A stretch of DNA of 64,000 nucleotides from Moraxella sp. ZY210820 (GTDB lineage: Bacteria; Pseudomonadota; Gammaproteobacteria; Pseudomonadales; Moraxellaceae): positions 248,001-312,000 of the forward strand of contig NZ_CP089978.1 of NCBI RefSeq assembly GCF_030674635.1, written 5' to 3'. A program made the position numbers and the translations under genes. The first letter of the stretch is position 1, and the number at the start of each line of letters is the position of its first letter. Shown one piece after another: positions 48,510 to 57,252 of the stretch. The notes beneath the pieces were generated by a model. It made no database searches, was not told the DNA's origin, and saw only the letters and a list, made by a program, of their open reading frames with translations.

Positions 48510-50612
48510 TTAAAATTTAAAATTCACACCTAAACTAAAATTACGCCCCATTTGTGGAATGTTGGCTAAGAATGATGAATGTGAATACATTGGACGGTCG
48601 AATAAATTATTACCTTTAAAGAAAATATCATATTCAAATTGATTTGCCCATGTACGCTGATAGTTTAGCCCTACATTCATAATCGTATGTCCAGCCGTTT
48701 TGGTTTCAAAATCAGCATAATGTTTTTGGTCAAAGGTGCGTAATGCTTCAACTGAGCCTGTAAATCCATCGCCAAAATTAGCTTTAAAACGTGCACCAAT
48801 ACGATGAGCTGGCATACGTGGTGCATTTTGTGTTTCAATTTTACCACGCACTAAATCGCCAAATACACCTAGATGATAACGTGGCGTAAGTTGTGTATTC
48901 ATATCAAAATTGAGACCATAAAATTTCGCATCAGCTTGAGCATAACGGATTAAGCGTAAATTTTCATGTCTATCTAAAGTTTGAGCATAGAGATAGCCAT
49001 CATAATCCTTATAAAAACCTGTTAATTTATAATCATTTACATCAGTTTTATAATGGAAACCGAGTTCAAAATTATTTGATTTTTCAGGATTTAAACGTTG
49101 ATGAACAGCATTATTTACCGCTAGTTGATATTGGTCATTACCATATTCCCATGTACTACTTGCCAAATGTGCTCCTAAAGCATACATTTCTAATGCAGTT
49201 GGAATACGTTGTTGATGAGTCGCTGAAACTGTCCATTTAAAGTGTGGTGTGATATGCCAATCTAAACCTGTACCATAAGAATAGGCAGTTTTCTTGTAAT
49301 TTTGCATGGTTTTATCGGTGGTATCAATTTTATGATGCTCGACTCGTCCTGCAAATGACCAATCAATATTATCCCAGTTCAGGCGTTCTACCGCAAACAA
49401 TGCAAGACGATTAGTCGTTACTTGCTGAAGTAATGATTCTTCGCCCGTAATACTCATGGTATTTTTGCCGAGTTGTACACCAATATGACCTGTTAAATTA
49501 CCAATCGGTTGATGGGTTAATTCTAGACGTGTATTGTAGCCTTTATTTTTAAAGAAACTGACGGGTTCATCTTCCACTTCGTCATGCTGATAATCGGTAT
49601 AATCAGCAGTTAAACGGATTTTTTCAATACCTGTGAATGGTTGATGATATTCTGCTTGTAGGTCATAACGCTTTGATTTTAAATCAACAATTGGGTCAGC
49701 GTGTTCATGTTCTTCATCATCGTGATGGTCGTGGTCATCGTGTGCGACACAAATACCGTTTTCAATATGGAATTTATCAAGTTGATTTTCATCGGGGTGG
49801 CAATCGTGATATTCATGGCTATGTCCAGGTAAACCATATTGGTCTTTACGTTCAGTATAAGCCACGCCAATAAAACCTTTATCACCAATCCATGATAAAC
49901 CTACACTACCTGAAGTTGATTCTGCCATAGTATTTTCAACAGGCGTGGCATTTTCAGCACGATAATTATTGGCTTTACGATGTAAACCTTGTAAACGTAA
50001 AGCAACATTAGAACCTAAGCCTACACTTACCCCTGCATGACCGAGTTTTTCATCGTTACCTGTATTAAAACGTAAACCAACTTCACCTTCTAGTGCTTTG
50101 TTGGGCATTTGTCTTAAAATTTTATCGTCATTGACATTAACCACTGCACCTGTAATACCAGAGCCGTAACGTAATACATCAACACCATAAATGACATCGA
50201 CATTTTTGGCTAAAGTCGCATCTACCACAACAGCATGGTCAGGAGAAGTATGCGACATATCCACGACATCAGCACCATTTTGTAAAATCTTAATGCGATG
50301 ACTATCTTGTCCATGAATGACAGGAGCTGACGCACCACCACCAAATTGATTCGCATGAATACCTGTTTGTGTTGATAAAATATCGCCTAAGTTACTGGCA
50401 TTCTGCTTTAAAGTTTGGCTATCGACATAAAGATGGCGGTTGTCATTTGCAGTTGCAGTAACCTCAATGGTGTCCAATGCTAAGATGGGTTGTTCAGCCC
50501 AAACCATTGAGTTACAACCTAAACCCAAAAGAGCAATCATTAATTTGTGTTTGGCAATACGCCGTTTGAGCCATAACTTTTTGCTCAAGAAATGAAAATA
50601 TGAAAACATCAT
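48510..50612 (-). CDS. znuD: TonB-dependent outer membrane receptor, ZnuD-like (zinc)
   Basis: 700 aa. Signal peptide with a long basic start (MIALLGLGCNSMVWA, then EQPILALDTIEVTA). The plug domain occupies about 45-165 (GDILSTQTGIHANQFGGGAS, APVIHGQDSHRIKIL). A beta-barrel follows, ending in the C-terminal Phe (FSLGVNFKF). An extracellular loop near residues 255-310 is exceptionally rich in His, Asp and Glu (GLPGHSHEYHDCHPDENQ and HDDHDHHDDEEHEHADP), as in ZnuD of Neisseria and Moraxella relatives, where it binds zinc. A ZIP transporter gene lies upstream on the same strand. Confidence 0.88.
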   Translation of the reverse strand: MMFSYFHFLSKKLWLKRRIAKHKLMIALLGLGCNSMVWAEQPILALDTIEVTATANDNRHLYVDSQTLKQNASNLGDILSTQTGIHANQFGGGASAPVIHGQDSHRIKILQNGADVVDMSHTSPDHAVVVDATLAKNVDVIYGVDVLRYGSGITGAVVNVNDDKILRQMPNKALEGEVGLRFNTGNDEKLGHAGVSVGLGSNVALRLQGLHRKANNYRAENATPVENTMAESTSGSVGLSWIGDKGFIGVAYTERKDQYGLPGHSHEYHDCHPDENQLDKFHIENGICVAHDDHDHHDDEEHEHADPIVDLKSKRYDLQAEYHQPFTGIEKIRLTADYTDYQHDEVEDEPVSFFKNKGYNTRLELTHQPIGNLTGHIGVQLGKNTMSITGEESLLQQVTTNRLALFAVERLNWDNIDWSFAGRVEHHKIDTTDKTMQNYKKTAYSYGTGLDWHITPHFKWTVSATHQQRIPTALEMYALGAHLASSTWEYGNDQYQLAVNNAVHQRLNPEKSNNFELGFHYKTDVNDYKLTGFYKDYDGYLYAQTLDRHENLRLIRYAQADAKFYGLNFDMNTQLTPRYHLGVFGDLVRGKIETQNAPRMPAHRIGARFKANFGDGFTGSVEALRTFDQKHYADFETKTAGHTIMNVGLNYQRTWANQFEYDIFFKGNNLFDRPMYSHSSFLANIPQMGRNFSLGVNFKF

Positions 50613-50687
50613 TTGCTATCTCACATTATAGATAAAATTGTTGCTATAGATGGAAAATAATAACATACTTTATGTATGGATATAGGT

Positions 50688-50716
50688 ATTATAATGGGTT
50701 TATTTGTTGCTGTAAA
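50688..50716 (-). promoter_or_regulatory. Promoter of the znuD-like gene
   Basis: On the minus strand TTTACA, a 17-bp spacer and a perfect TATAAT (plus-strand 50711-50716 and 50688-50693), about 75 bp before the start. Just upstream, TTGTTATCAATAATAG (50722-50737) is AT-rich and partly palindromic, so a Zur or Fur site is possible but not convincing. CATACTTTATGTATG (50664-50678) is another inverted repeat in the leader. Confidence 0.6.
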
Positions 50717-50847
50717 CAAGAATTGTTATCAATAATAGTAATTTGATTAAAAGATTTTTTTAATTCTACTCGTCTAGAGCCTTAACAATATAGGGTGAAA
50801 ATTCCACCCTATAATGCATGATTTATTTCTGATGGAGAATGCAATGA

Positions 50848-51645
50848 TTAGCCATAATTGAGTAATACTAAACTTAAAGCTAATACGCCCATACCAGAGA
50901 CTAAGCCATAGACGGTTTCATGTCCTTCACCGTATTCTTTAGCAGCAGGTAATAACTCATCTAAAGCTAAGAACACCATCACACCGCCAATAATACCAAA
51001 TACCCAACCATAAACCCATGGACTCATAATTGGAGCTAAGATTGCATAACCTAAAATCGCACCCAAAGGCTCGGCTAAACCAGAAATAAAGGTTGCAAGT
51101 AAAGCTAATTTTTTACTTTTGGTCGCCATATAAACAGGTAAAGCGATAGCAATACCTTCAGGAATATTGTGAATTGAAATAGCAACTGCTAATGGAGCAC
51201 CCAAAGTTGGACTTTCTAAAGTCGCAAAAAAAGTTGCTAAGCCTTCAGGTAAATTATGTGCAGTAATGGCGAATAATGTAAGTAAACCAATGCGGTTTAA
51301 ACGGCGTTGGTCTATATCTTGGTTATTTTCAATAATGACGTGAGGATTTGGTACGCAACGGTCAAGTACAATCACTGCAACCATACCAAGTAAAAAAGCA
51401 ATAGTGCCATAACTAAAAGCATGTTGTTGAGTTAGAACTTCAGAGAAAGAATCAACAGATTTGTTTAAAATCTCAGTTAAAGAGACATAAACCATTGCAC
51501 CTGCAGAAAAAGCTAAACCAAAGGCTAAAGTACGATGGCTTGGTTGTTTGTGAAACAAAACCAAAAAGCCTCCAATTACAGTGGCAAGCCCTGCTAATAA
51601 AGTTACACTCAGTGCAGTTAAAACTTCAATACTTATAAAATTCAT
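50848..51645 (-). CDS. zupT: ZIP-family zinc transporter (ZupT-like)
   Basis: 265 aa with eight membrane segments. The metal-binding motifs of helices 4 and 5 are clear: FAITAHNLPEGLATFFA and AVAISIHNIPEGIAIALP (HNxPEG twice), the hallmark of ZIP importers. No long His loop is present between helices 3 and 4. ZupT-like proteins import Zn2+ and other divalent cations across the inner membrane. It is upstream of the ZnuD-like receptor gene, so the two could form an outer-to-inner membrane zinc uptake route. Confidence 0.9.
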   Translation of the reverse strand: MNFISIEVLTALSVTLLAGLATVIGGFLVLFHKQPSHRTLAFGLAFSAGAMVYVSLTEILNKSVDSFSEVLTQQHAFSYGTIAFLLGMVAVIVLDRCVPNPHVIIENNQDIDQRRLNRIGLLTLFAITAHNLPEGLATFFATLESPTLGAPLAVAISIHNIPEGIAIALPVYMATKSKKLALLATFISGLAEPLGAILGYAILAPIMSPWVYGWVFGIIGGVMVFLALDELLPAAKEYGEGHETVYGLVSGMGVLALSLVLLNYG

Positions 51646-51871
51646 TTAATCTATCATTATTTAAAAATGAATTATTATAAATAATAAATTCCTTGATTTA
51701 AAGTGGGTTTTACAAAACAATATCAATCATTTCAGAAATAAATAGTAGTGATTGTTTTGATAGAAATAGGGTTTATACAGATGTTGTATATTATTCACTA
51801 AAACACAATATATCATTTATTGTTAGATATGATAAAATACTGAGTTATATTTTAGAATTGGACAATAAATT

Positions 51872-52945
51872 TTGATTATCCAACGTTATTTAACCAAACA
51901 AGTGCTAGCAACATCGACCGTAGTCATTTTACTATTGACTGTAGTGATGATGGGTGGACGCTTGATTAAATATTTTGGTGTGGCGGCACAAGGTCGCTTA
52001 GATGCGAGTATTTTATTTAGCATTATTGGCTATCGCTTACCAGAATTTTTAACTTTGATTGTACCTTTAGGCTTTTTTATTGGATTAATGCTCGTGTTCG
52101 GTCGTTTATATGTCGAGCATGAAATGGCCGTACTGAATGCCAGTGGGGTAAGTCGTTGGAAATTATCACGTTTATTAGTGCCGATGACGGTTGGCTTTTT
52201 TGTGGTGCATGCTGTGTTGATGTTATGGGGTTCATCATGGGGTTTGCGTCAGTATGATAATTTAATTGCCAATCAAGCGGTGCGTTCTGGATTTGATTTG
52301 GTGCGTCCTAAAGAATTTATTTCTAGTGGGGCTTATACTATTTATGCAGGTTCATTATCCGATGACCGTAAAAATTTAAAAGATATATTTTTCTATCAAC
52401 GAGCAGAAAAAGAAGGTCGCCCTGATGTATTGATTTTGGCACAGGAAGCAACACGCATTGAATTGAATAATGATACAGCAAGTGTGGTGGATTTAGTGAA
52501 AGGTCGCCGTTATGAAATTTTTCACGATAAACCACAATATACGCAAGCTGAATTTCAACATTATCGTTTACGTTTAGAAAATAAACAAAAGGAATTAGAA
52601 AGTCCTGAAGTTGAAGCCTTTACTTTAAAACAATTATGGGATAAACGTCATGAGCCTGTAGTGCGTAGCGAATTAGGTTGGCGGATTTCTGCACCATTTG
52701 TGATATTTTTAGCATTAGTATTGGCAACTGCTTTAGCAGAAGTCAATCCACGTCAAGGACGTTATTATAAATTATTCCCAGCGATTTTATTATTTGCAAG
52801 TCTAATTGTAGCATTAATGGCAGTCAAAACACGTATTGGTAAAGCACAAATGGATGTGTGGGCGTATCCTATGGTGTTTATGATTTATATTGGTATCACT
52901 TTACTGTTTTCTCGTAAAGCAAAATTAGCCGCCAAGCAGTCTTAA
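51872..52945 (+). CDS. lptF: LPS export permease LptF
   Basis: 357 aa from a TTG codon (IIQRYLTKQVLATSTVVILL); no ATG is available near and the TTG gives the standard family N-terminus. Three helices at the start, a periplasmic beta-jellyroll domain (about 135-265) and three C-terminal helices (FVIFLALVLATALAEVNPRQG). It forms the LptB2FGC inner membrane complex that extracts lipopolysaccharide or lipooligosaccharide. lptG follows after 14 bp. Confidence 0.92.
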   Translation: MIIQRYLTKQVLATSTVVILLLTVVMMGGRLIKYFGVAAQGRLDASILFSIIGYRLPEFLTLIVPLGFFIGLMLVFGRLYVEHEMAVLNASGVSRWKLSRLLVPMTVGFFVVHAVLMLWGSSWGLRQYDNLIANQAVRSGFDLVRPKEFISSGAYTIYAGSLSDDRKNLKDIFFYQRAEKEGRPDVLILAQEATRIELNNDTASVVDLVKGRRYEIFHDKPQYTQAEFQHYRLRLENKQKELESPEVEAFTLKQLWDKRHEPVVRSELGWRISAPFVIFLALVLATALAEVNPRQGRYYKLFPAILLFASLIVALMAVKTRIGKAQMDVWAYPMVFMIYIGITLLFSRKAKLAAKQS

Positions 52946-52959
52946 GAGAGATTTAAACC

Positions 52960-54027
52960 ATGTTCGCAAAAAAAATCGTCGCAAAACATGTGGTTAGCAC
53001 AACTTTAGTGGCAATGTTAGGAGCAACTTTGCTTTTGTCAGGATTACAAGTTCTGTTTACCTATTTAGGCGAGTTGGGCGATGTTAAAGGCGATTATACA
53101 GCAGGGAAAGCATTATTATATGTATTATGGGGTGCACCTTATTATTTATATGAAATTATTCCAATCGCCGCTTTAATTGGTGCGGTGGTCGGTTTAGGTA
53201 GTATGGCATCGAATAGTGAATTGGTTGTTATGCGTGCTTCGGGCATTAGTTTATGGCAAATTGTAGCTTGGGTCATGCGTTCTGCGGTGATTTTGGTCAT
53301 TATTTCTTTGGCTTTGAGTGAATGGGTTATTCCTTATACCAGTGAACAAGCTAAAAAAGTAAAAGACCAACAATATGCAGCCAAGTTGGGTGAAGTGCGT
53401 GGTTATTGGACAAAAGAAGATAATCAATTTGTTTATATCGATTATGCCAATGCACGAGGACAATTACGTCATATACAAACTATGACTTTTAGTGAAGATT
53501 ATTATTTAAATCAATGGCTGAATGCTAAACAAGGACAATTTGTACAAGAAGGTCAGTGGCGTTTATCAGATGTTACACAAACTAAATTACAGGATAATAA
53601 TGCTTATCAACAAAAAATTGCTGAACGAGATTTAAATTTAGCGTTAAAACCTGAATATGTACATATGGTAACAATGGATGCTGATGATTTATCGCCAAGC
53701 CAATTAGTTAATCTAATGCAATATATAAGCCAATATGGTCAAGTGCCGAAACCTTATCAATTAGCATTTTGGCAAAAAGTCATGTCGCCTTTTGCTTTGA
53801 TGGCATTGGTATTGATTGCTTGTTCCTTTATTTTTGGACCTTTACGCCAGCAGTCGATGGGATTTCGTTTAGTGATTGCTTTATTTACAGGCTTAGGCTT
53901 TTTCTATTTACAAGACTTTCTCGGCTATGCGAGTTTGGTGTATAGCCCATCGCCAGCTTGGTTTGTGTGTGTGCCAATTGTGTTGATGTTTTTGATTGGT
54001 GCATATCTACTACATCGTGCTAAATAG
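52960..54027 (+). CDS. lptG: LPS export permease LptG
   Basis: 355 aa of the YjgP/YjgQ family, with the same 3 + 3 helix plan as LptF. Family segments: ALIGAVVGLGSMASNSELVV, MRASGISLWQIV, and near the end LALKPEYVHMVTMDADDLSP and FIFGPLRQQSMGFRLVIAL. It is the partner of LptF in the LPS transporter, encoded by the adjacent gene in the conserved lptF-lptG order. Confidence 0.93.
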   Translation: MFAKKIVAKHVVSTTLVAMLGATLLLSGLQVLFTYLGELGDVKGDYTAGKALLYVLWGAPYYLYEIIPIAALIGAVVGLGSMASNSELVVMRASGISLWQIVAWVMRSAVILVIISLALSEWVIPYTSEQAKKVKDQQYAAKLGEVRGYWTKEDNQFVYIDYANARGQLRHIQTMTFSEDYYLNQWLNAKQGQFVQEGQWRLSDVTQTKLQDNNAYQQKIAERDLNLALKPEYVHMVTMDADDLSPSQLVNLMQYISQYGQVPKPYQLAFWQKVMSPFALMALVLIACSFIFGPLRQQSMGFRLVIALFTGLGFFYLQDFLGYASLVYSPSPAWFVCVPIVLMFLIGAYLLHRAK

Positions 54028-54086
54028 TCATTGTTGCTGATTTTATGCTACAATTTTACTAAATTATTTGCCTACTTGTTTTTATT

Positions 54087-55307
54087 ATGAAAGAAATTAT
54101 TTTATTCTCATTTTTAGGGCCTGACCAAGCAGGACAATTTACACGTTTAATGGAAGTACTCGACCGCCATCAATTAACAATGCTTGATGTGGGACAAGCG
54201 GTTATTCATAATCAGCTTACATTAGGAATTTTTGTTGCATCTGACAATCCAACTGCTACAGCATTGGCAATGAAAGATTTTCTCATGTTGGCTCAAGAAA
54301 TTAATTTAACCGTGCGTTTTAAACCAATTTCACAAGAAGAATATGAACAATGGTCGCAAAGTGGTGGCGAGGCTCGTTATATCGTAACAGCACTTGCTCC
54401 AGAGTTAAAACCATCAGATTTACAAGCAGTTACCCAAGTGATTGCTGAACATGGTTTGAATATTGAAACGGTTACTCGTTTATCAGGACGACAATCACTC
54501 AATCCAAGTCAAAATGACATGAAGCGTTCGTGTATTCAATTTAGCTTGAATGGTACTTTGATGGACGACCAAATCATGCGTGAAGCGTGTTTGAAATTGT
54601 CTAATGAATTGCAAATTGATGTCGCCGTGCAAGTCAATAATCCATATCGCCGTAACCGCCGTTTGGTGTGTTTTGATATGGATTCTACCTTAATTGAACA
54701 AGAAGTGATTGATGAATTAGCTAAAGAAGCAGGTGTTGGACATCAAGTGGCAGAAATTACTGAGCGTGCAATGCAAGGCGAGTTAGATTTCCAAAGTAGT
54801 TTTAAAGCTCGTGTTGCTTTATTAAAAGGTTTAGATGCGAGTGTCTTACCAAAAATTGCTGAACGTTTAACCATTACTGAAGGGGCGGAACGTCTGATTT
54901 CTACTCTAAAAGCATTGGGTTATAAAACTGCGATTTTATCAGGTGGATTTCAATATTTTGCCGAATATTTACAACAAAAATTAGGCATTGATGAAGTTCA
55001 TGCCAATATTTTAGATGTGGAAAATGGTATTGTTACAGGCGAAGTGTCTGGTGTGATTGTTGATGGTGCAAGAAAAGCTGAGCTTTTACGCCAAATCGCT
55101 GATAATATGGGCATTTCTCTACAACAAACTATTGCGGTGGGCGATGGAGCAAATGATTTACCGATGTTATCTATTGCGGGTTTAGGCGTAGCATTCCGTG
55201 CAAAACCAATGGTTCGTGAAAATGCGAATCAAAATATTTCGAGTGTGGGCTTAGATGGTGTACTCTATTTATTAGGTGTGCATGATAAAGATTTATATCG
55301 GGCGTGA
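54087..55307 (+). CDS. serB: Phosphoserine phosphatase with N-terminal ACT domains
   Basis: 406 aa. Residues about 1-180 form two ACT-type regulatory domains. The HAD catalytic domain begins at about 190 with motif I CFDMDSTLIEQEVIDELA, motif II ILSGGF and motif IV VGDGANDLPMLSIAGLGVAF. It makes L-serine from phosphoserine, the last step of serine synthesis. The length of about 400 aa with tandem ACT domains is usual for Moraxellaceae and Pseudomonas SerB. It is followed immediately by a terminator. Confidence 0.93.
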   Translation: MKEIILFSFLGPDQAGQFTRLMEVLDRHQLTMLDVGQAVIHNQLTLGIFVASDNPTATALAMKDFLMLAQEINLTVRFKPISQEEYEQWSQSGGEARYIVTALAPELKPSDLQAVTQVIAEHGLNIETVTRLSGRQSLNPSQNDMKRSCIQFSLNGTLMDDQIMREACLKLSNELQIDVAVQVNNPYRRNRRLVCFDMDSTLIEQEVIDELAKEAGVGHQVAEITERAMQGELDFQSSFKARVALLKGLDASVLPKIAERLTITEGAERLISTLKALGYKTAILSGGFQYFAEYLQQKLGIDEVHANILDVENGIVTGEVSGVIVDGARKAELLRQIADNMGISLQQTIAVGDGANDLPMLSIAGLGVAFRAKPMVRENANQNISSVGLDGVLYLLGVHDKDLYRA

Positions 55308-55331
55308 TGGTAGCTTAAGCTACCATTTTTA
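55307..55331 (+). terminator. Terminator after serB
   Basis: A perfect palindrome ATGGTAGCTTAAGCTACCAT (55307-55326) followed by TTTTT. It isolates serB from the AAA ATPase gene. Confidence 0.85.
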
Positions 55332-55353
55332 AATAGTTTTTTGGAGTAGAATT

Positions 55354-56280
55354 ATGAAAATTGAAAAAGTTGAGATTAAAGGTTTATTTGGTAAAAAAGA
55401 TATTTGTTGGGAACTTAATCCACAAGTCAATGTACTTGTTGGAGCGAATGGAAGTGGGAAATCGACGATTTTATCTCTTTTATATGATATGCTATTAACA
55501 AAAAGTTTAAGAAACAATATAGATTTATTTGACTCTTCTAAGATATATTTTAGTGATAGTTCAGTAAGAATATTTGATTCAATCTCACCTAATGAATTAT
55601 CTCAATTTGAGAATAATATTTCATCAGATTTGAGAGTGTTATTACAGATAGTATCTATTAAGAGTGTTTTATCTTTAAATGAAGTTAATAGTTTAGATAA
55701 TGAAAATAAATTAAATATTAAAGTAATTTTAGGAAAGGATACAGATAAATTATATATTGATTTAATTGAAGCCAATCTGACGAATTCTAATGCAAATCAT
55801 ATTATTCAAAAAAGCAATCAAGAAAAAACCAATGCTTTAGATATGGAGATTCGTGAAACAATTTATGAATTTAATAAAATTAAAACAGATGAGTTGATTG
55901 AGCGTTTGTTATCTAGTTTTAATTTATTTTTTAATCAAATTGGTAAACAAGTCAGTTATGAAAATAATGAGTTAGTTTATACAGATATAGACTTACAAAA
56001 AAAGTTAAATTATTCTCATTTGTCATCAGGTGAACGCCAGTTGATTTATATTTTATTGCGTGTGGTTTTAAGTAATGCTGATAAAAATAAAACAGCAATT
56101 ATTTTGATGGACGAGCCTGAAATCTCTTTACATTTAGATTGGCAAGAGCATTTTATTAAACAACTTACGATTTTAAATCCTGATGCTCAATTTATTATTG
56201 TTACGCATAGTCCTGCTTTAATCATGAATGGTTGGAATGATGTCTATACAGATATGGAGGAAATTACCACATGGCTATGA
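55354..56280 (+). CDS. AAA-family ATPase of a PARIS-like defence pair
   Basis: 308 aa. ABC/RecF-type ATPase: Walker A VGANGSGKSTILSLL (about 29-43), signature-like LSSGERQLIYIL, Walker B AIILMDEPEISLH and a His switch IVTHSPALI. It belongs to the AAA_15/AAA_21 (OLD-like) group. The gene overlaps by 10 nt a DUF4435 gene, the arrangement of the anti-phage system PARIS (AriA ATPase + AriB DUF4435 nuclease). It is shorter than typical AriA, with only a short central insertion (about 85-195). It sits between serB and recG, which look like conserved chromosomal neighbours. RBS GGAG. Confidence 0.75.
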   Translation: MKIEKVEIKGLFGKKDICWELNPQVNVLVGANGSGKSTILSLLYDMLLTKSLRNNIDLFDSSKIYFSDSSVRIFDSISPNELSQFENNISSDLRVLLQIVSIKSVLSLNEVNSLDNENKLNIKVILGKDTDKLYIDLIEANLTNSNANHIIQKSNQEKTNALDMEIRETIYEFNKIKTDELIERLLSSFNLFFNQIGKQVSYENNELVYTDIDLQKKLNYSHLSSGERQLIYILLRVVLSNADKNKTAIILMDEPEISLHLDWQEHFIKQLTILNPDAQFIIVTHSPALIMNGWNDVYTDMEEITTWL

Positions 56281-57251
56281 TGGGACGTGATGACTATACC
56301 AAAGCATATAGTATCATGAAAAGCCGAAAGCAAAAAACTTTAGGTGTAATTTATATTGAAGATATTACTGATAAACAGTTTTGGCAAAATATTGCTGTAC
56401 ATCATGAAGTGAAATTGTATTCTGATGCTGGAAAAACGATTACAGGAAAATCTAAATTATTACAGATTTGTAGTGCGAATCAACTGATTGCTATTGATAG
56501 TGATTTTGATGTATTGTGTCCTAATCATCGTGATGAAAGTATTTTATTATCCGAGAAACAACAGTATATTTTACAGACTTATGCTCATGGTCGAGAAAAT
56601 ATTACTTTTTCACCGAATTATTTACATCAAATATTAGAAAATAAATTTAAACTTTATATTGATAATCATCCCAATCCCATTTTATCTATTTTTGAGAAAC
56701 TATCTGAGATTTGGTTTGAGTCATATCAGAAGTTTTTATTTTTACACAATCAAAAAAACACCAATTTTACACATGATGATTGGATAAAAGCAATTTCATT
56801 GCAAAATCAAGAAAGTAAAATGATTGCTTTAAGTCAAGATTTTTCAGCATATCAAGAGAGAATGTTAGTTTTAAATCAAAAACTGAATCAATATATTGAA
56901 AATCAGAATGATTTTATGATGTTTTGTGAACATCTAGTGGAAAAAGGTTTTATTCAAAATAATGTTTGGGCTTTTATTCGTTGTCATGATTTTGAAAATA
57001 AATTTGTTGAGCCGATTTTAAAAGAAATTATAAAAGTAAGACAAAATAAAGAATTAGGTGATGTGGAAAAACAATATTCACCAAATGAAATTAGTAGCCG
57101 AAAACAAGAAATAGCTAATTATTTTAAAGAAATAAACTCACTAAAAACCGTATTATATCATTATTTTTATGATGTTTATTTCCCAAATCTTAAACATAAC
57201 GACTATTTTTTACAAAAAATAGCAGCAGATTATCAGAGAGTTATTGCATAA
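56271..57251 (+). CDS. DUF4435 (TOPRIM-like) effector of a PARIS-like pair
   Basis: 326 aa. The DUF4435 N-terminus has the TOPRIM-like acidic motifs IYIEDITDKQFWQNI and QLIAIDSDFDVLC. The rest is helical, with HRDESILLSEKQQYILQTYA and a Lys/Asn-rich tail. In PARIS the AriB DUF4435 protein is the toxic nuclease, released by the ATPase on phage sensing; the same role is inferred here. ATG at 56271 overlaps the ATPase stop; a second ATG at 56277 would give an ATGA overlap. It ends one base before recG starts, so recG expression may be coupled to it. Confidence 0.72.
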   Translation: MAMMGRDDYTKAYSIMKSRKQKTLGVIYIEDITDKQFWQNIAVHHEVKLYSDAGKTITGKSKLLQICSANQLIAIDSDFDVLCPNHRDESILLSEKQQYILQTYAHGRENITFSPNYLHQILENKFKLYIDNHPNPILSIFEKLSEIWFESYQKFLFLHNQKNTNFTHDDWIKAISLQNQESKMIALSQDFSAYQERMLVLNQKLNQYIENQNDFMMFCEHLVEKGFIQNNVWAFIRCHDFENKFVEPILKEIIKVRQNKELGDVEKQYSPNEISSRKQEIANYFKEINSLKTVLYHYFYDVYFPNLKHNDYFLQKIAADYQRVIA

Positions 57252-57252
57252 A

